Assembly (NCBI GenBank): GCA_002708925.1
Contig: PAPN01000039.1
Span: 55,355-119,354 of the forward strand
DNA: 64,000 nucleotides
Direction: 5' to 3'
Origin: Paracoccaceae bacterium
GTDB lineage: Bacteria; Pseudomonadota; Alphaproteobacteria; Rhodobacterales; Rhodobacteraceae
Part shown: positions 8,474 through 17,915 of the stretch, piece after piece
Position numbering within the stretch: position 1 is the stretch's first letter
Layout of the letters: each line of letters begins with the position of its first letter
Made by a program: the position numbers and the translations under genes
Notes under the pieces: model-generated
Database searches by the model: none
What the model saw: the letters and a program-made list of their open reading frames with translations, nothing else
Told to the model about the DNA's origin: nothing

Positions 8474-8871
8474 TCCTTTTTGCTGAGCCGGTCGGCCTTG
8501 CGCCGGACCAGAACGCCGCGCAGATCGTGCATGGCCAGCAGCAAGGCATCGGTGACCCGGTCCAGCTGTTTATCCGTGGCCCGCGACTGCGCCCAATGCG
8601 CCGTCTGGTTCAGGTGATCGACGGTGCGCAGGATGTCCTCGACCTCGCGTTTGTTCAGGGTTTTCTGACGCTCGTCCATCCAGTCCTGAATTGCCCTGGT
8701 ATCGGCGTCCGAAAGCACGCGGTCGCCCTGGGGGCGGATGTCTCCGTTGCGGATGTTGACCGTGGCGATCTGATCCATGTCGATCCGGCGCTGGCGGTTT
8801 TCTGCATCCACGCGGAACACGAAGGCCCCGTTGTCGCGGATACGAAAGAAATATTCGGGCAGATCGCTCAT
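8470..8871 (-). CDS. Conserved hypothetical protein, 133 residues
   Basis: No family recognised. The protein starts MSDLPEYFFRIRDNGAFVFRV, then a short beta-rich N-terminal half (RIDMDQIATVNIRNGDI) and a helical, charged C-terminal half (HLNQTAHWAQSRATDKQLD), ending RRKADRLSKKD. No signal peptide or membrane segment. The start at 8871 is chosen because the stop of the upstream VOC gene is one base away, the usual spacing of translationally coupled genes; a longer in-frame extension to 8961 would run through that gene. It is the last gene of an aspC-VOC-unknown operon. Confidence 0.7.
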   Translation of the reverse strand: MSDLPEYFFRIRDNGAFVFRVDAENRQRRIDMDQIATVNIRNGDIRPQGDRVLSDADTRAIQDWMDERQKTLNKREVEDILRTVDHLNQTAHWAQSRATDKQLDRVTDALLLAMHDLRGVLVRRKADRLSKKD

Positions 8872-8872
8872 G

Positions 8873-10515
<1,643 letters not shown>

Positions 10516-10544
10516 TCAAGCCGGATCGGCGGAAAGGAAACAAG

Positions 10545-10946
10545 ATGTCACCGCAAGAGCACGACGACTGGTTCGGCCCCGATACGGCCACCCTGGGCGA
10601 CCGGCTGGCCGCGGCGCGCGATCAGGCGGGCATGACCCAGAAACAGCTGGCCAAGCGGTTGGGGGTCAAGACCGGGACGCTGAAGGATTGGGAATACGAT
10701 CTGTCCGAGCCGCGCGCCAATAAACTGTCGATGATGGCGGGGGTTCTGGGGGTTTCCGTCGGCTGACTGCTGAGCGGCGAGGGCGAGGGCGTGAACGCTC
10801 CGGTTGACGAGCAGGCCATTTCCCCGGATATCAACGATCTGTTGATTGAAATCCGCGATCTGAAGACTCAGATCACCGGCGCGGCTGATCGTTTGGGCAA
10901 GCTGGAAAAACAACTGCGGATCAAACTGAAGGGCGAGGACGTCTGA
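10545..10946 (+). pseudogene. HTH (XRE-type) regulator interrupted by an in-frame TGA
   Basis: A 133-codon reading frame is interrupted once, by TGA at 10764-10766 (codon 74). The first part contains a clear helix-turn-helix: RLAAARDQAGMTQKQLAKRLGV then TLKDWEYDLSEPRANKL. After the TGA the same frame continues without another stop for 59 codons (LLSGEGEGVNAPV through a charged coiled-coil-like LKTQITGAADRLGKLEKQL) to TGA at 10944, exactly one base before the sdhE ATG. In relatives, as I remember them, this gene is one open frame next to sdhE and has Trp near this point, so TGG to TGA is the likely change. The N-terminal 73 residues could still be made. Confidence 0.8.
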
Positions 10947-11213
10947 ATGACCACCGAAACGCATGAACACCGGCTCAAACGTCTTGCGATGCGCTCGATG
11001 CGGCGCGGGATCAAGGAAATGGACATCATCCTGGTGCGCTATGCCGATGCGAAACTGGCGGGCATGTCCGACGCCCAGCTGACCGAATATGACGCGCTGT
11101 TGTCGGAAAACGATCAGGATCTCTATCAGTGGGTGTCGGGGCAAATGCCGCCCAAACCGCAGTTCGAGGCGCTGATTCACGACATCCGTCTTCTGATCGG
11201 CAGCGCGGAATAG
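10947..11213 (+). CDS. sdhE: Succinate dehydrogenase flavinylation factor SdhE
   Basis: An 88-residue cytoplasmic protein that helps attach FAD covalently to SdhA. It belongs to the SdhE/Sdh5/YgfY family: a small helical bundle with the hallmark RGxxE motif, here R20-G-I-K-E24-MD, followed by a long helix and the conserved LYQWVSGQMPP segment. Length is typical. The ATG follows the HTH frame's final TGA directly (TGAATG), so the two genes are co-transcribed and sdhE translation probably depended on ribosomes finishing the upstream frame. The premature TGA 180 bases earlier might therefore lower its expression. Confidence 0.92.
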   Translation: MTTETHEHRLKRLAMRSMRRGIKEMDIILVRYADAKLAGMSDAQLTEYDALLSENDQDLYQWVSGQMPPKPQFEALIHDIRLLIGSAE

Positions 11214-11305
11214 TTAGCATTTTACGCATACCCCGTTCGATTTAACTGAATATTCGGGATTGTATTTCAGGGTCTCTTTCGAAAGTTTCTCGGACGGAGA
11301 TCAGG

Positions 11306-11803
11306 ATGAGTATACATAATCCCATCAGTAGCGGCGATCGCGCGGCCTTTATGGGGGCCTATCTGGAGGCGCTGGCGCTGGTTGAACGGCTGCACCGATT
11401 ATTGCTGGATGTCATCAAGGATGAATTCGAGCGGGTTGGCGTGCTGGAAATCAACTCGGTTCAGGCGCTGCTGCTGTTCAACATCGGCGATAATGAGGTG
11501 ACGGCGGGCGAACTGAAAAGCCGCGGCTATTATCAGGGCAGCAATGTCAGCTATAACCTGAAAAAGCTGGTCGAGATGGGCTATATGCACCATCAACGCT
11601 GCGAGATCGACCGCCGCTCGGTCCGGGTGCGGCTGACGCCCAAGGGGCGCGAAATTCGCGATGTCGTGGCCGAGCTTTTCTCGCGTCATGCGGACGGGTT
11701 GGAATCCAAGGGCGTTCTGGGCCCGGACGGCATTGCAGAGATCACCACCGCCCTGCGCCGGGTTGAACGCTATTGGACCGATCAGATTCGCTATATCTAC
11801 TAA
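11306..11803 (+). CDS. MarR family transcriptional regulator (LdtR-like)
   Basis: A 165-residue winged-helix DNA-binding protein. The helix-turn-helix lies around TAGELKSRGYYQGSNVSYNLKKLVEMGYM and the wing is RRSVRVRLTPKGREIRDVV. Long helices at both ends would form the dimer interface. The YYQGSNVSYNLKKL wording resembles LdtR of Liberibacter and rhizobia, which controls an L,D-transpeptidase and stress tolerance, so a cell-envelope or stress role is plausible. It has its own leader of 92 bases after sdhE with an RBS (GGAGATCAGG), and converges with glyoxalase I. Confidence 0.8.
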   Translation: MSIHNPISSGDRAAFMGAYLEALALVERLHRLLLDVIKDEFERVGVLEINSVQALLLFNIGDNEVTAGELKSRGYYQGSNVSYNLKKLVEMGYMHHQRCEIDRRSVRVRLTPKGREIRDVVAELFSRHADGLESKGVLGPDGIAEITTALRRVERYWTDQIRYIY

Positions 11804-11823
11804 GGTCGCGCTTTGGTGCGGAA

Positions 11824-12252
11824 TCACCAGTGGCCGGTGTTGTCCATACTGGCCCAGGGTTCGGCCGGGGGCAGCGGGGCGCCGATCTGCAACAGCTCGA
11901 TTGAAATATTATCGGGAGAGCGCACAAAGGCCATCCGCCCATCGCGCGGGGGGCGGTTGATTGTCACGCCATTGTCCTGCAAATGCTGGCACATGGCATA
12001 GATGTCCTCGACCCCATAGGCCAGATGACCGAAATGGCGGCTGTCTGCGGGTAGGCTGTCGTCTCCGTCCCAATTATACGTCAGCTCGACCGGGCAGTCC
12101 GTTTGCCCATCGGGCGCCAGAAAGACCAGGGTGAACCGGCCGGCTTCGTGATCCACCCGGCGGGTTTCCTGAAGGCCCAGAAGCTTATAAAAGGCCAGGC
12201 TGCGCTCCAGATCTTTGACACGAACCATGGTGTGTAAATAGCGGATTTTCAT
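11824..12252 (-). CDS. gloA: Lactoylglutathione lyase (glyoxalase I), VOC family
   Basis: Converts the hemithioacetal of methylglyoxal and glutathione to S-lactoylglutathione, the first detoxification step. The 142-residue protein carries all four metal ligands of glyoxalase I: His7 (LHTMVRV), Glu56 (VELTYNW), His76 (FGHLAYGV) and Glu119 (ISIELLQ). It also has DLERSLAFYKLLG and the substrate-loop RRVDHEAGRFTLVFLA. Cytoplasmic and expected to use Ni2+ as bacterial short enzymes do. It lies just downstream of the Slam gene (17 bases) on the same strand, so read-through is possible, but no functional link is evident. Confidence 0.88.
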   Translation of the reverse strand: MKIRYLHTMVRVKDLERSLAFYKLLGLQETRRVDHEAGRFTLVFLAPDGQTDCPVELTYNWDGDDSLPADSRHFGHLAYGVEDIYAMCQHLQDNGVTINRPPRDGRMAFVRSPDNISIELLQIGAPLPPAEPWASMDNTGHW

Positions 12253-12269
12253 AAGATGACCTCTGCGTT

Positions 12270-13652
12270 TCAGAATTTCGAAACGACCCCGAGCGAGACC
12301 GAGAGTTCCTTCGTCTCGAACCGGCTGACATTCGATTGGGTCTTTTGTGCGTGCAATTTCAAAGATGGGACAAACCCGGCATAATCCAAGGCGTCAAAAA
12401 CCAGATCCACGCTGCCAAACAGGGATCGGTCCTCGCGGCCGCCAGGTACGCGGGCCCAGCCGATCAGGTAATCGGGGTAATGCGTGACCGCGCCGCCCAG
12501 GCTGAGCGACAGGCGCGCCGGCCCGACAGGTTTTGGCCAAGCATAGGTGGCCACCGCGCTTAGCCGCTGCCGCCGGGAATTGGCGCTGTCACTGTCGGTC
12601 AGATCAACGGTCTGGCCATAGCTGAGATGCCCGCCGTTTTCGGTTTTCTGCGACAGGCGCATCCGCAGTTCGGCGCGGTTCAGCGCGGGGCCATGCCCGG
12701 CGGGCAGTACACGCTCGATCTGTGTGGCGATCAGCAGGCTTTTCCCCTTGGACAGGGGGATCTGACGGGTCAGCCCCAATCGAACGGCATTCTGATGATC
12801 CGCCCCGGCCAGCCAGCTGTGGCTCAGCCCGGCCTGATAGCCCAGGGCCCCGCGCCCTTTGCCCAGGGACTTCTGATGTTCGGCGCTCAGTTCGAACCGG
12901 GTGTAGGCAAAATCGCTGTTGCGCGCGTCAGGGGCCTGGGCGCGGGCCGCATCCGAGAGCGAAACCCGGCTGAGATACAGCCGCCCGGACAGGCGGGTCT
13001 GGCGATCTTTGCTGCCGGAAATACGATAGCCAAGTGTCAGGTCTCCCGTCATTTTTATCCCCGAGAGCGCCTGCGCATCGCCGCTGAGAATGCCGACAAA
13101 CGGCAACCCGTCGATGATGAAATAGGGGTCCTCGGCGCCGTTGTTCACATTGTCCGACGGCTGCACGGAAAATCTGGCTTGCAGGCTCCAGGGGTTCAGC
13201 GCGCGCAAAACGCGATAGTCGCGTTTCAGCACATCGCGGGCTTTTTCGTCAGGGGCGTGATTCCACGAGCGCCGCAGCCAGAGCTGAGCCAGACCGGGGC
13301 GCGCGCTTTCATAGGCCAGCGTGGCCGCCAATTGCGAAGATCTGAAATGCGCCAGCGGGCTGCGGGCATGACGAAAAGCCTGCGCGGCGGCCCGGCGGCC
13401 CTCTTGTGGGCGATGCATCTGCTGATACGCGCGCGCCAGAATGAAATGCGCCGAGGCATCGGCAGGATCACGCTGCAATAACCCATGTGCCAACTGCGCG
13501 GCCAGGGCCGGTTTTCCATCCCGTAACATCGCCGCGGCAAAGGCGCGGGCCTGCCCCGGTTTCATGGTGATTTCGCCCGCTGTCTGGGCCTGGACACTGG
13601 CGCCCGTCAGAAAAACCGCAGCCGCCAGAGCGGCCCGCAGTTTAGTTAACAT
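12270..13652 (-). CDS. Slam-like outer-membrane protein (TPR plus DUF560-type barrel)
   Basis: Slam proteins are outer-membrane translocons that move specific lipoproteins to the cell surface. This one has a signal peptide (MLTKLRAALAAAVFLTGASVQAQ), a periplasmic TPR-like region (for example DGKPALAAQLAHGLLQRDP and DASAHFILARAYQQMHRPQEG), then about 290 residues of alternating short beta strands and Gly/Asp turns ending in a terminal Phe (LGVVSKF), as in an outer-membrane barrel. Length of 460 fits the family. The start at 13652 gives the cleaner signal peptide; an in-frame ATG at 13670 is possible. Its 5' end overlaps the stop of the surface-lipoprotein gene, the expected Slam-substrate arrangement. 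Confidence 0.72.
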   Translation of the reverse strand: MLTKLRAALAAAVFLTGASVQAQTAGEITMKPGQARAFAAAMLRDGKPALAAQLAHGLLQRDPADASAHFILARAYQQMHRPQEGRRAAAQAFRHARSPLAHFRSSQLAATLAYESARPGLAQLWLRRSWNHAPDEKARDVLKRDYRVLRALNPWSLQARFSVQPSDNVNNGAEDPYFIIDGLPFVGILSGDAQALSGIKMTGDLTLGYRISGSKDRQTRLSGRLYLSRVSLSDAARAQAPDARNSDFAYTRFELSAEHQKSLGKGRGALGYQAGLSHSWLAGADHQNAVRLGLTRQIPLSKGKSLLIATQIERVLPAGHGPALNRAELRMRLSQKTENGGHLSYGQTVDLTDSDSANSRRQRLSAVATYAWPKPVGPARLSLSLGGAVTHYPDYLIGWARVPGGREDRSLFGSVDLVFDALDYAGFVPSLKLHAQKTQSNVSRFETKELSVSLGVVSKF

Positions 13653-14547
13653 CGTCGCATTGATCCGCATCGCCGGCCTGGCCGCATTGCGTCAGAACGA
13701 ACACGCCGATTTCTTCGTCGCCGGTCCAGCCGTAGATGTTGTTGTCAATGTCTTCCAGAACCACGGTGCCGCCCACCGCAGCCGCATCGGTGCCGCCGAA
13801 AATGCCGCCATAATTGCCGACGCCGTTGATGGTGCCATCGAATTCGACCTCGCCATAGAACACGCCTTCTTCGTCGATGGTTGTGTTCACCAGAACGACA
13901 TCGGGCAGGGTGATGGTTTGGTCATCGATAAAACGGCGGTTGTAGACACCGCCATTGACGGCGTTGTCATTGAAGCTGACGTTCAGGAAAATATCGCCTT
14001 CGACACGCGCGGATTGCGCGGGCAAAATGGCCGGGTCGGTGCCGGCAGGCGTGGGCAGCAGATCGTCTCCGGGGGCGTCCAGGTTGGTCACGCCCGCATA
14101 GGTGCCCGCATAAGAGACCTGCCCGCTGGCACCCGTTGGCGGGTCATAACGGCCAGAGCGCTGGTAGAAACCGCCGCCGAAATAGCGGTTGAACTGCCCG
14201 CCATCCGCGACCGCCCCGGCAATGACCGAGCCATCGTTGCTCTGGGCGACGAGGGCGGTGAAATGGCGATCCAGCGGGTCATCCTGATAGGTGTAGGCCT
14301 CATAGCCATCGACATCCAGCGCGGCATTGCGGGTATAGACCAGATCCTGCGGCCCCCCGTCCAGCCCGTTCAGGCGCAACGTCAGGGTTTCGTTGTTCGC
14401 ATTGTAAGACACCGCCTCGACATTGCCTTTCAGATCGTCGGGGACGTTTTCCAGCTCGCCGCCGCTGCCGATCGAGCCGCTGCCCGAGCCATCCGTACAT
14501 GCGGTCAGTGCCGCCATGCACAGCAGGGATGCCGTGATGCGTTTCAT
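13642..14547 (-). CDS. Candidate Slam-dependent surface lipoprotein (TbpB-like barrel)
   Basis: A 301-residue exported lipoprotein. The signal sequence ends in the lipobox LTAC with Cys17, followed by a flexible Gly/Ser linker (TDGSGSGSIGSGG), typical of proteins anchored outside the cell. The rest is strand-rich. The C-terminal half carries the barrel signature seen in transferrin-binding-protein-like and factor-H-binding-like lipoproteins: VNGGVYNRRFID, then VGNYGGIFGG followed by AAAVGGTVVLED. Two C-terminal Cys (CGQAGDADQC) could form a disulfide. It overlaps the Slam-like gene and is the first gene of the pair, so it is the probable cargo. Its ligand is unknown. The start at 14547 follows GAGGATTACAGGC. 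Confidence 0.7.
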   Translation of the reverse strand: MKRITASLLCMAALTACTDGSGSGSIGSGGELENVPDDLKGNVEAVSYNANNETLTLRLNGLDGGPQDLVYTRNAALDVDGYEAYTYQDDPLDRHFTALVAQSNDGSVIAGAVADGGQFNRYFGGGFYQRSGRYDPPTGASGQVSYAGTYAGVTNLDAPGDDLLPTPAGTDPAILPAQSARVEGDIFLNVSFNDNAVNGGVYNRRFIDDQTITLPDVVLVNTTIDEEGVFYGEVEFDGTINGVGNYGGIFGGTDAAAVGGTVVLEDIDNNIYGWTGDEEIGVFVLTQCGQAGDADQCDDVN

Positions 14548-14766
14548 GCCTGTAATCCTCGTCACTATTCTTTGCTGCCGTGTTGCCCGGCTCGTTTCGG
14601 GCAGAATCCGTGCTTGGGCGCGAAAAGTCAATGAAAGAAGCCCCGGCCTGCAGAATTTCAACGCCGCTGTTGCATGGAAAATCCGACCCGCATATAGAAG
14701 TTTTTCCAAAAGCGGACCCCAGATATAGTGTCCCGCGACTCACTCACGCCACAGAAGGACAGCCCC

Positions 14767-15672
14767 ATGCCCGTGACGCCCGAACAACAGGCCGAAATCG
14801 ACGCCCTGCGCAGCCAGCCCCGCCAGACCCTGCGTACTGTCGCGGAAGGCATGGAGAGCCATCTTTACACCGCCTATCCGGTGCTGGATCACGGCTTTGT
14901 CCGCGTGGTCGATTACATGGGCGACGATGCCGCGATCTGTCAGGCGGCCCGCGTCAGCTATGGCAAGGGCACCAAATCGGTGCAGAATGACGAAGGGCTG
15001 ATCCGCTACCTCATGCGCCACTGGCACTCGACCCCGTTCGAGATGTGCGAGGTCAAGCTGCACGTCAAACTGCCGGTTTTCGTCGCCCGACAGTGGATCC
15101 GTCACCGCACCGCCAATGTGAATGAATATTCGGCCCGTTATTCGATCCTGGATCGTGAATTCTACATCCCCGGCCCCGAACAACTGGCCGCGCAATCGGT
15201 GATCAACAACCAGGGCCGCGGCGAGGCTCTGACCGGCGACGAGGCCGCCCGCGTGCTGGAGATCCTCAAATCCGACAGCGCCCGCAGCTATGACCATTAC
15301 GAGGAAATGATCTCGGACGAGGGCAAACAGGGGCTGGCGCGCGAACTGGCCCGGATGAACCTGCCCGCCAACATCTACACCCAATGGTACTGGAAGGTGG
15401 ACCTGCACAACCTGTTCCACTTCCTGCGCCTGCGCGCCGACAGCCATGCCCAATACGAGATTCGCGTCTACGCCGACGAGATCTGCAAAATCGTCGCCGA
15501 CTGGGTGCCCTTCGCGTATCGCGCCTTCGAGGATTATCGCATGGGTGGCGAAACCCTGAGCGCCGCAGCCCTGACCTGCGTCCGCCGAATGCTGAAAGGT
15601 GAAGCCGTCACGCAGGAAACCTCGGGCATGAGCGCGCGGGAATGGCGCGAGTTGCAAGAGGTGTTGGGGTGA
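14767..15672 (+). CDS. thyX: FAD-dependent thymidylate synthase ThyX
   Basis: Makes dTMP from dUMP with methylenetetrahydrofolate, FAD and NADPH, replacing ThyA. The signature RHRx7S is present as [11 protein letters not shown] (residues 112-122), and the catalytic region [25 protein letters not shown] is intact. Length of 301 residues fits the larger alphaproteobacterial form. The ATG at 14767 follows AGAAGGACAGCCCC; an upstream in-frame ATG at 14728 lacks an RBS. It is a single gene, divergent from the surface lipoprotein, with a 273-base gap downstream. Confidence 0.95.
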   Translation: MPVTPEQQAEIDALRSQPRQTLRTVAEGMESHLYTAYPVLDHGFVRVVDYMGDDAAICQAARVSYGKGTKSVQNDEGLIRYLMRHWHSTPFEMCEVKLHVKLPVFVARQWIRHRTANVNEYSARYSILDREFYIPGPEQLAAQSVINNQGRGEALTGDEAARVLEILKSDSARSYDHYEEMISDEGKQGLARELARMNLPANIYTQWYWKVDLHNLFHFLRLRADSHAQYEIRVYADEICKIVADWVPFAYRAFEDYRMGGETLSAAALTCVRRMLKGEAVTQETSGMSAREWRELQEVLG

Positions 15673-15772
15673 AGTGGGAAAAGAAGTTCTTGTGACGATG
15701 TTAGGGTCAATTGCGGGACGCATCTCTGGAGTAGAAGAGAAGAAATAGTTTGATTAGCCCGTGCGTTGGCAT

Positions 15773-15836
15773 GGGCCGCGCCCGACCTCCCCCGTGGGAG
15801 GGCGCTTTCGCTTCCTCCCGAGGTCGGGCGCGGCCC
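15773..15836. repeat. Long GC-rich palindrome in the thyX-HPF gap
   Basis: A perfect 17-base inverted repeat (15773-15789 and 15820-15836) flanks a 30-base centre that itself holds a shorter CTCC/GGAG hairpin. It lies 100 bases after the thyX stop in otherwise AT-richer sequence. There is no T-run on either side, so an ordinary intrinsic terminator is not well supported. It may be a dispersed REP-like palindrome or an RNA-stabilising structure. The rest of the 273-base gap shows nothing recognisable. Confidence 0.7.
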
Positions 15837-15945
15837 TGCGTTTCGAGTGAAACATCTCTGCGGAAAATCGTGCATTCAGTTGCGCCAGATCAAAACCATC
15901 CTAGGTGACTCTTTGTAGCCTGAAGAAAAACAAGGAGGCACACAG

Positions 15946-16257
15946 ATGCAAATCCACATCAACACCGATCACAACATCCACGGCGACGAACGCTTGGCCG
16001 AGGTCTGCGAGCAGATCGTGCGCGACACGCTGGCCCCCATTGCCAAACGCCTGACCCGAGTCGAGGTGCATCTGAAGGACATGCGCGGCCCCAAGGGCGG
16101 CGAGGATATTCGCGCCACCGTCGAGGCCCGTCCCGAAGGGCTGCGCCCCTATGCGGTGCATCATGACGCGGCTGATATTCCCCATGCGGTGAAGGCTGCG
16201 GCCAAAAAGCTGCGTCAGCGGCTGGAAGGTGAGTTCGGCAAGCTGACCCACCACTGA
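15946..16257 (+). CDS. HPF/RaiA-family ribosome-associated protein, short form
   Basis: A 103-residue protein of the Sigma-54 modulation/S30EA type, which bind the decoding site of idle ribosomes. The beta-alpha-beta-beta-beta-alpha pattern is visible: an N-terminal strand MQIHINTDHNIHGDERLAEV, the strand RLTRVEVHLKDM, a central strand IRATVEARPEGLRPYAV and a basic C-terminal helix KAAAKKLRQRLEGEF. It lacks the C-terminal dimerisation domain of long HPF. The conserved residues are weaker than in canonical HPF, so it may be a divergent paralogue with another target. RBS AAGGAGG precedes the ATG, and a strong terminator follows. Confidence 0.65.
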   Translation: MQIHINTDHNIHGDERLAEVCEQIVRDTLAPIAKRLTRVEVHLKDMRGPKGGEDIRATVEARPEGLRPYAVHHDAADIPHAVKAAAKKLRQRLEGEFGKLTHH

Positions 16258-16266
16258 ACGCGCTTC

Positions 16267-16291
16267 GGCCCGCCTGTTTGGCGGGCCTTTT
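16267..16291 (+). terminator. Rho-independent terminator after the HPF-like gene
   Basis: An eight-base perfect stem GGCCCGCC/GGCGGGCC (16267-16274, 16280-16287) with loop TGTTT is followed by TTTT, ten bases after the stop codon. Confidence 0.85.
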
Positions 16292-16425
16292 GCCGCTTGG
16301 ATTGTCCTTGGAATGGGGACAGTCCGTCGAAACACGGATCCGCCCCAAGAAACCGCTTTGAGCAAGGCCGCAGGTGCCGTACCCTGTGCCCATACGTGTA
16401 TTTTCTGGTTCTCAGGGGGCTTTCG

Positions 16426-16707
16426 ATGACGAAACTCAAAATGATTTCAGCAGCTTGTCTGATGGCTGTGGCGGGGGCGCCCGCTATGGCCAATGGTCCG
16501 GCGATTTATCCCTATGCCACCACGGCGAATTACTGCCCCGGTGGTTTGCAGCCGATCAGCATCAATGGTGTGATCTGCTGCGGCACGCCCAATCAATCCA
16601 TGACCTACCAGCAGGCGACCTCGGCGCCGGTGAAGCGCAGCTATCGCCCGACCAAAGCGCGATCTGCCATCTGCCCCGAAGGGGAAAAGGGCTGCTATTA
16701 CAAATAA
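16426..16707 (+). CDS. Small secreted Cys-containing protein of unknown function
   Basis: A 93-residue protein with a signal peptide (MTKLKMISAACLMAVAGAPAMA, cleavage after AMA). The mature part of about 71 residues has five Cys (NYCPGG, GVICCGTP, AICPEG, GCYYK), suitable for disulfides in the periplasm, and a basic stretch VKRSYRPTKAR. No family recognised. The start at 16426 gives a clean signal peptide; an upstream in-frame ATG at 16297 overlaps the terminator and would bury it. It converges with the cold-shock gene. Confidence 0.6.
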   Translation: MTKLKMISAACLMAVAGAPAMANGPAIYPYATTANYCPGGLQPISINGVICCGTPNQSMTYQQATSAPVKRSYRPTKARSAICPEGEKGCYYK

Positions 16708-16768
16708 GCGAAAAGGGCGGCGACCGGCTGGCCGCTGCCCTGTGCTTGATAAAATGAGGGGCGTGTGA

Positions 16769-16975
16769 TCAGAGCGCTTTGAGGTCGCTGGCCATCATGC
16801 GGCCATCCCGGCCCTCGATCAGCTCGTAGCTGACCTGCTGATTGTCGGCCAGGCCCGTCATTCCCGAACGCTCGACCGCCGAGATGTGCACGAACACATC
16901 CTTACCGCCGGTTTCGGGGGCGATGAACCCATAGCCCTTTGTCGTGTTGAACCATTTCACGGTGCCGGTGGGCAT
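16769..16975 (-). CDS. Cold-shock domain protein (CspA family)
   Basis: A 68-residue single cold-shock domain that binds single-stranded RNA and DNA and acts as an RNA chaperone. RNP1 is KGYGFI and RNP2 is VFVHI, embedded in TVKWFNTTKGYGFIAPETG. Length is typical. The leader on its 5' side is at least 200 bases without a gene and includes an inverted repeat (GTCGGA-N8-TCCGAC, 17030-17049). Long structured leaders are usual for cold-shock genes, but no thermosensor can be proven here. Confidence 0.92.
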   Translation of the reverse strand: MPTGTVKWFNTTKGYGFIAPETGGKDVFVHISAVERSGMTGLADNQQVSYELIEGRDGRMMASDLKAL

Positions 16976-17189
16976 GTTCCGTGTCTCCTTTTGACTTGTC
17001 GTTCCCCTGAAGATGCAGGGCCATGTTCCGTCGGACCACCGGATCCGACCGAAAGAATGCGGCAGGAAAGAACCGTGTGTGCCAATGTCACGCCTAAGAT
17101 GATTGGGACCGGAATGTAAAAATCAAGCAAAAGGAACGTGCGGTTTGGGGGGATGCTTGATAATCAGGCAGTACCGAACGGGGGATGAC

Positions 17190-17513
17190 ATGAAAATCTA
17201 CGGTTTGAAAAACTGCGATACGTGCCGTAAGGCACTGAAATCATTGGATGGGGCGGCGCTGATTGATGTGCGGGAACAGCCTCTGACGCCTGCGCTGCTG
17301 GACCGGGCGTATCGGCAATTCGCTGAAAAACTGGTCAATACCCGCTCAACCACCTGGCGCAATCTGCCCGAAGACGAGCGTCAAAAACCGCACCTGGACC
17401 TGCTGAGCGCCCATCCTGCGCTGATGAAACGGCCTCTGATCGAGACGGATGAGGGGGAATTATTGCTGGGCTGGACCCGTAACACGCAGCAAAGTCTTGG
17501 TATTGCGGACTGA
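17190..17513 (+). CDS. ArsC/Spx-like (YffB-type) thioredoxin-fold protein
   Basis: A 107-residue protein of the arsenate-reductase/Spx superfamily. The N-terminal strand and active-site loop read MKIYGLKNCDTCRKALKSL, with the CxxC pair at residues 9 and 12. NTRSTTWRNLPEDER and LMKRPLIETDEGELLLGW are the conserved middle and C-terminal blocks, including the Arg of the KRP motif. This wording matches the YffB subgroup, whose role is thought to be glutathione-dependent thiol reduction rather than arsenate reduction. The ATG at 17190 follows GGGGGATGAC. A small membrane-protein gene starts 33 bases downstream. Confidence 0.75.
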   Translation: MKIYGLKNCDTCRKALKSLDGAALIDVREQPLTPALLDRAYRQFAEKLVNTRSTTWRNLPEDERQKPHLDLLSAHPALMKRPLIETDEGELLLGWTRNTQQSLGIAD

Positions 17514-17546
17514 CGTCCCTACCTGTGTGCAAACGGAGGTAACAAC

Positions 17547-17915
17547 ATGCGTAACGCAGCCCTTTTCCTGGGGATCATTGGCGGCCTGATCGGAATGGTG
17601 GTCGGCTTTTTCAGCTACGGCTACACCGAGTTCGTAGAGCGTGTCGGGGATTTCGACGGGATGCTGGATCAGGTGGAAAACGTGGATCTGATCCGCTTTG
17701 CCAGCTTCTTTGCACCGCTTCTGGCGATTGCAGGCGGGGCGATGGCCAAGGCGCGGGCCCTTTGGGGCGGTGTTTTGCTGCTGCTGTCGGCGGCGGGCAT
17801 GTATTACGCCTTTAGCTTCAACGTGTTCACCATGTTCCCCATCGGGTTCTGCGCTCTGGGCGGGTTGCTGGCTATTGCGGCGGGGAAACCGGACGAGCCA
17901 AAGGCCCATTTCTAA
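17547..17915 (+). CDS. Small membrane protein of unknown function
   Basis: A 122-residue protein with four likely membrane helices: about residues 4-24 (ALFLGIIGGLIGMVVGFF), 50-68 (FASFFAPLLAIAGGAMA), 71-87 (LWGGVLLLLSAAGMYYAF) and 94-111 (FPIGFCALGGLLAIAAG). Between helices 1 and 2 is an acidic loop GDFDGMLDQVENVD. No family recognised. RBS GGAGG precedes the ATG. The 3' end overlaps the end of the broken DoxX frame on the other strand by about 44 bases. Confidence 0.65.
   Translation: MRNAALFLGIIGGLIGMVVGFFSYGYTEFVERVGDFDGMLDQVENVDLIRFASFFAPLLAIAGGAMAKARALWGGVLLLLSAAGMYYAFSFNVFTMFPIGFCALGGLLAIAAGKPDEPKAHF

Noticed and set aside
10764..10766. TGA as selenocysteine codon in the HTH gene
   Set aside because: The flanking residues do not form a redox motif, no SECIS-like hairpin is evident just after it, and Trp fits the context better.
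17030..17049. GTCGGA-N8-TCCGAC as a defined regulator site of the cold-shock gene
   Set aside because: The repeat is short and GC-rich and lies in a leader where RNA structure is equally likely. It is mentioned only in the cold-shock entry.
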